Positions 14,657 to 15,286 of a DNA stretch of 15,286 nt are shown piece after piece (positions within the stretch are counted from its first letter, which is position 1; the number at the start of each line of letters is the position of its first letter). The translations under genes were made by a program, and so were the position numbers. Where the stretch lies: the NCBI GenBank assembly GCA_003512825.1, contig DOOI01000054.1, positions 510 to 15,795 on the forward strand, read 5' to 3'. The DNA is from Paracoccaceae bacterium (GTDB lineage: Bacteria; Pseudomonadota; Alphaproteobacteria; Rhodobacterales; Rhodobacteraceae). The notes under the pieces were generated by a model. That model worked only from the letters and a program-made list of their open reading frames with translations. It was not told the origin of the DNA and ran no database searches.

Positions 14657-15286
14657 TTAGCCCCAAAGGGCTGCGGAAGACGGATGCACCCCGGATGCAT
14701 CATAATGAAGGGCGTCCATCCGATCTTCTGCCATCAACAGCGGCCCATCAAGATCGGTCACCAGAGCGCCCTGTGCCACCAAGACCGCAGGTGCCATGGC
14801 CAAGGAGGACCCTACCATGCAGCCCACCATGACTTTAAACCCCTGCGCCAAAGCAGCCTCCCGCAGCGCCAGAGCCTCCGTCAGCCCGCCTGTCTTGTCG
14901 AGCTTGATATTGATCACATCGTATTTTCCGTTGAGCGATGCCAATGAGGCCCGGTCGTGGCAACTCTCGTCCGCGCATACGGGCAACGGACGCTTCATGC
15001 CCAAAAGCGCCTCATCTGTGGAGGCGGGAAGCGGTTGTTCTACCAAAGACACCCCCATCCGCACCAGATGGGGCGCCAGCTCTGCATATATTTCTGCGCT
15101 CCAGCCCTCATTGGCATCGACGATGATCTGCGCCAAAGGCGCACCGCGCCGTACCGCTTCCAGACGCGGCATGTCATCGGGTGTGCCAAGCTTGATCTTC
15201 AACAGCGGGCGAAAGGCGTTCTTGCGCGCTTGCGCCTCCATCTCCTCGGGGGCGGCAAGCGACAAGGTATAGGCGGTGATCTCGGG
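14657..15286 (-). CDS. Dipeptide epimerase / DgcA-like racemase (enolase superfamily), C-terminal part
   Basis: The last 209 residues of an enolase-superfamily enzyme; the 5' end lies beyond the right edge, and full-length members have about 320 residues. The catalytic pattern is complete in this part: the KxK acid/base pair K30-I-K32 in LLKIKLG, metal ligands Asp57 (IIVDANEGW), Glu83 (LVEQPLPA) and Asp106 (VCADESCHD), catalytic Lys128 in VINIKLDKTGGL, and the GCMVGSSLAMAPA and DLDGPLL segments typical of the dipeptide-epimerase group. This group includes L-Ala-D/L-Glu epimerases of peptidoglycan recycling and the N-acetyl-D-glutamate racemase DgcA; Rhodobacterales members are often annotated as DgcA, but the choice needs the N-terminal substrate loop and the upstream gene, neither of which is visible. 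Confidence 0.9.
   Translation of the reverse strand, partial: PEITAYTLSLAAPEEMEAQARKNAFRPLLKIKLGTPDDMPRLEAVRRGAPLAQIIVDANEGWSAEIYAELAPHLVRMGVSLVEQPLPASTDEALLGMKRPLPVCADESCHDRASLASLNGKYDVINIKLDKTGGLTEALALREAALAQGFKVMVGCMVGSSLAMAPAVLVAQGALVTDLDGPLLMAEDRMDALHYDASGVHPSSAALWG

Overview
The window looks like a piece of chromosome from an alphaproteobacterium of the order Rhodobacterales (Roseobacter/Paracoccaceae type). The evidence is the combination of a DinB polymerase with an N-terminal CxxC/CxxC extension, the DUF1523 and DUF4864 proteins, a Zn-free L36, a SufT-SufA pair, a large beta-helix protein of a type I associate with this order, and an exact CtrA-type TTAA-N7-TTAAC box. Genes are dense on both strands. 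I see no insertion sequence, integrase, CRISPR array or rRNA.

Layout. (1) 1-1887: the 3' end of pgi converges on tpiA, the two stop codons sharing one TTAA; a 2-oxoglutarate/Fe(II) dioxygenase gene is divergent from tpiA. (2) 1896-3244: leftward sufT, sufA and a TfoX-N gene, which I read as the distal end of Fe-S assembly functions, preceded by an AT-rich region with a near-perfect palindrome. (3) 3245-4304: an enoyl-CoA hydratase-family gene (ECHDC3-like, lacking both classical catalytic glutamates), with three tandem 16-bp repeats upstream, then a leader region before tgt. (4) 4305-6726: tgt and dinB in tandem. (5) 6810-8110: a leftward N-formylglutamate amidohydrolase gene, divergent from a clear promoter, tRNA-Val(GAC), rpmJ (L36) and a 16-bp perfect hairpin. 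(6) 8169-9526: a leftward cupin gene followed by a NylC/DmpA-type self-processing hydrolase. (7) 9667-11026: three rightward envelope genes (two-TM protein, DUF1523, DUF4864). (8) 11122-13407: a 761-aa right-handed beta-helix protein. (9) 13404-15286: leftward genes for a HugZ/PNPOx-like small protein, a secreted or outer-membrane beta-rich protein preceded by a CtrA box, and the 3' part of a dipeptide-epimerase/DgcA-like enolase-superfamily gene that runs off the right edge.

Most of the window is housekeeping metabolism and translation (glycolysis, tRNA queuosine, tRNA-Val, L36, Fe-S). The less explained parts are the envelope trio with the beta-helix protein, the CtrA-box beta-protein operon, the palindrome upstream of sufT and the tandem repeats upstream of the hydratase-like gene. 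I do not see a clear new multi-gene system such as a defence or biosynthetic island.
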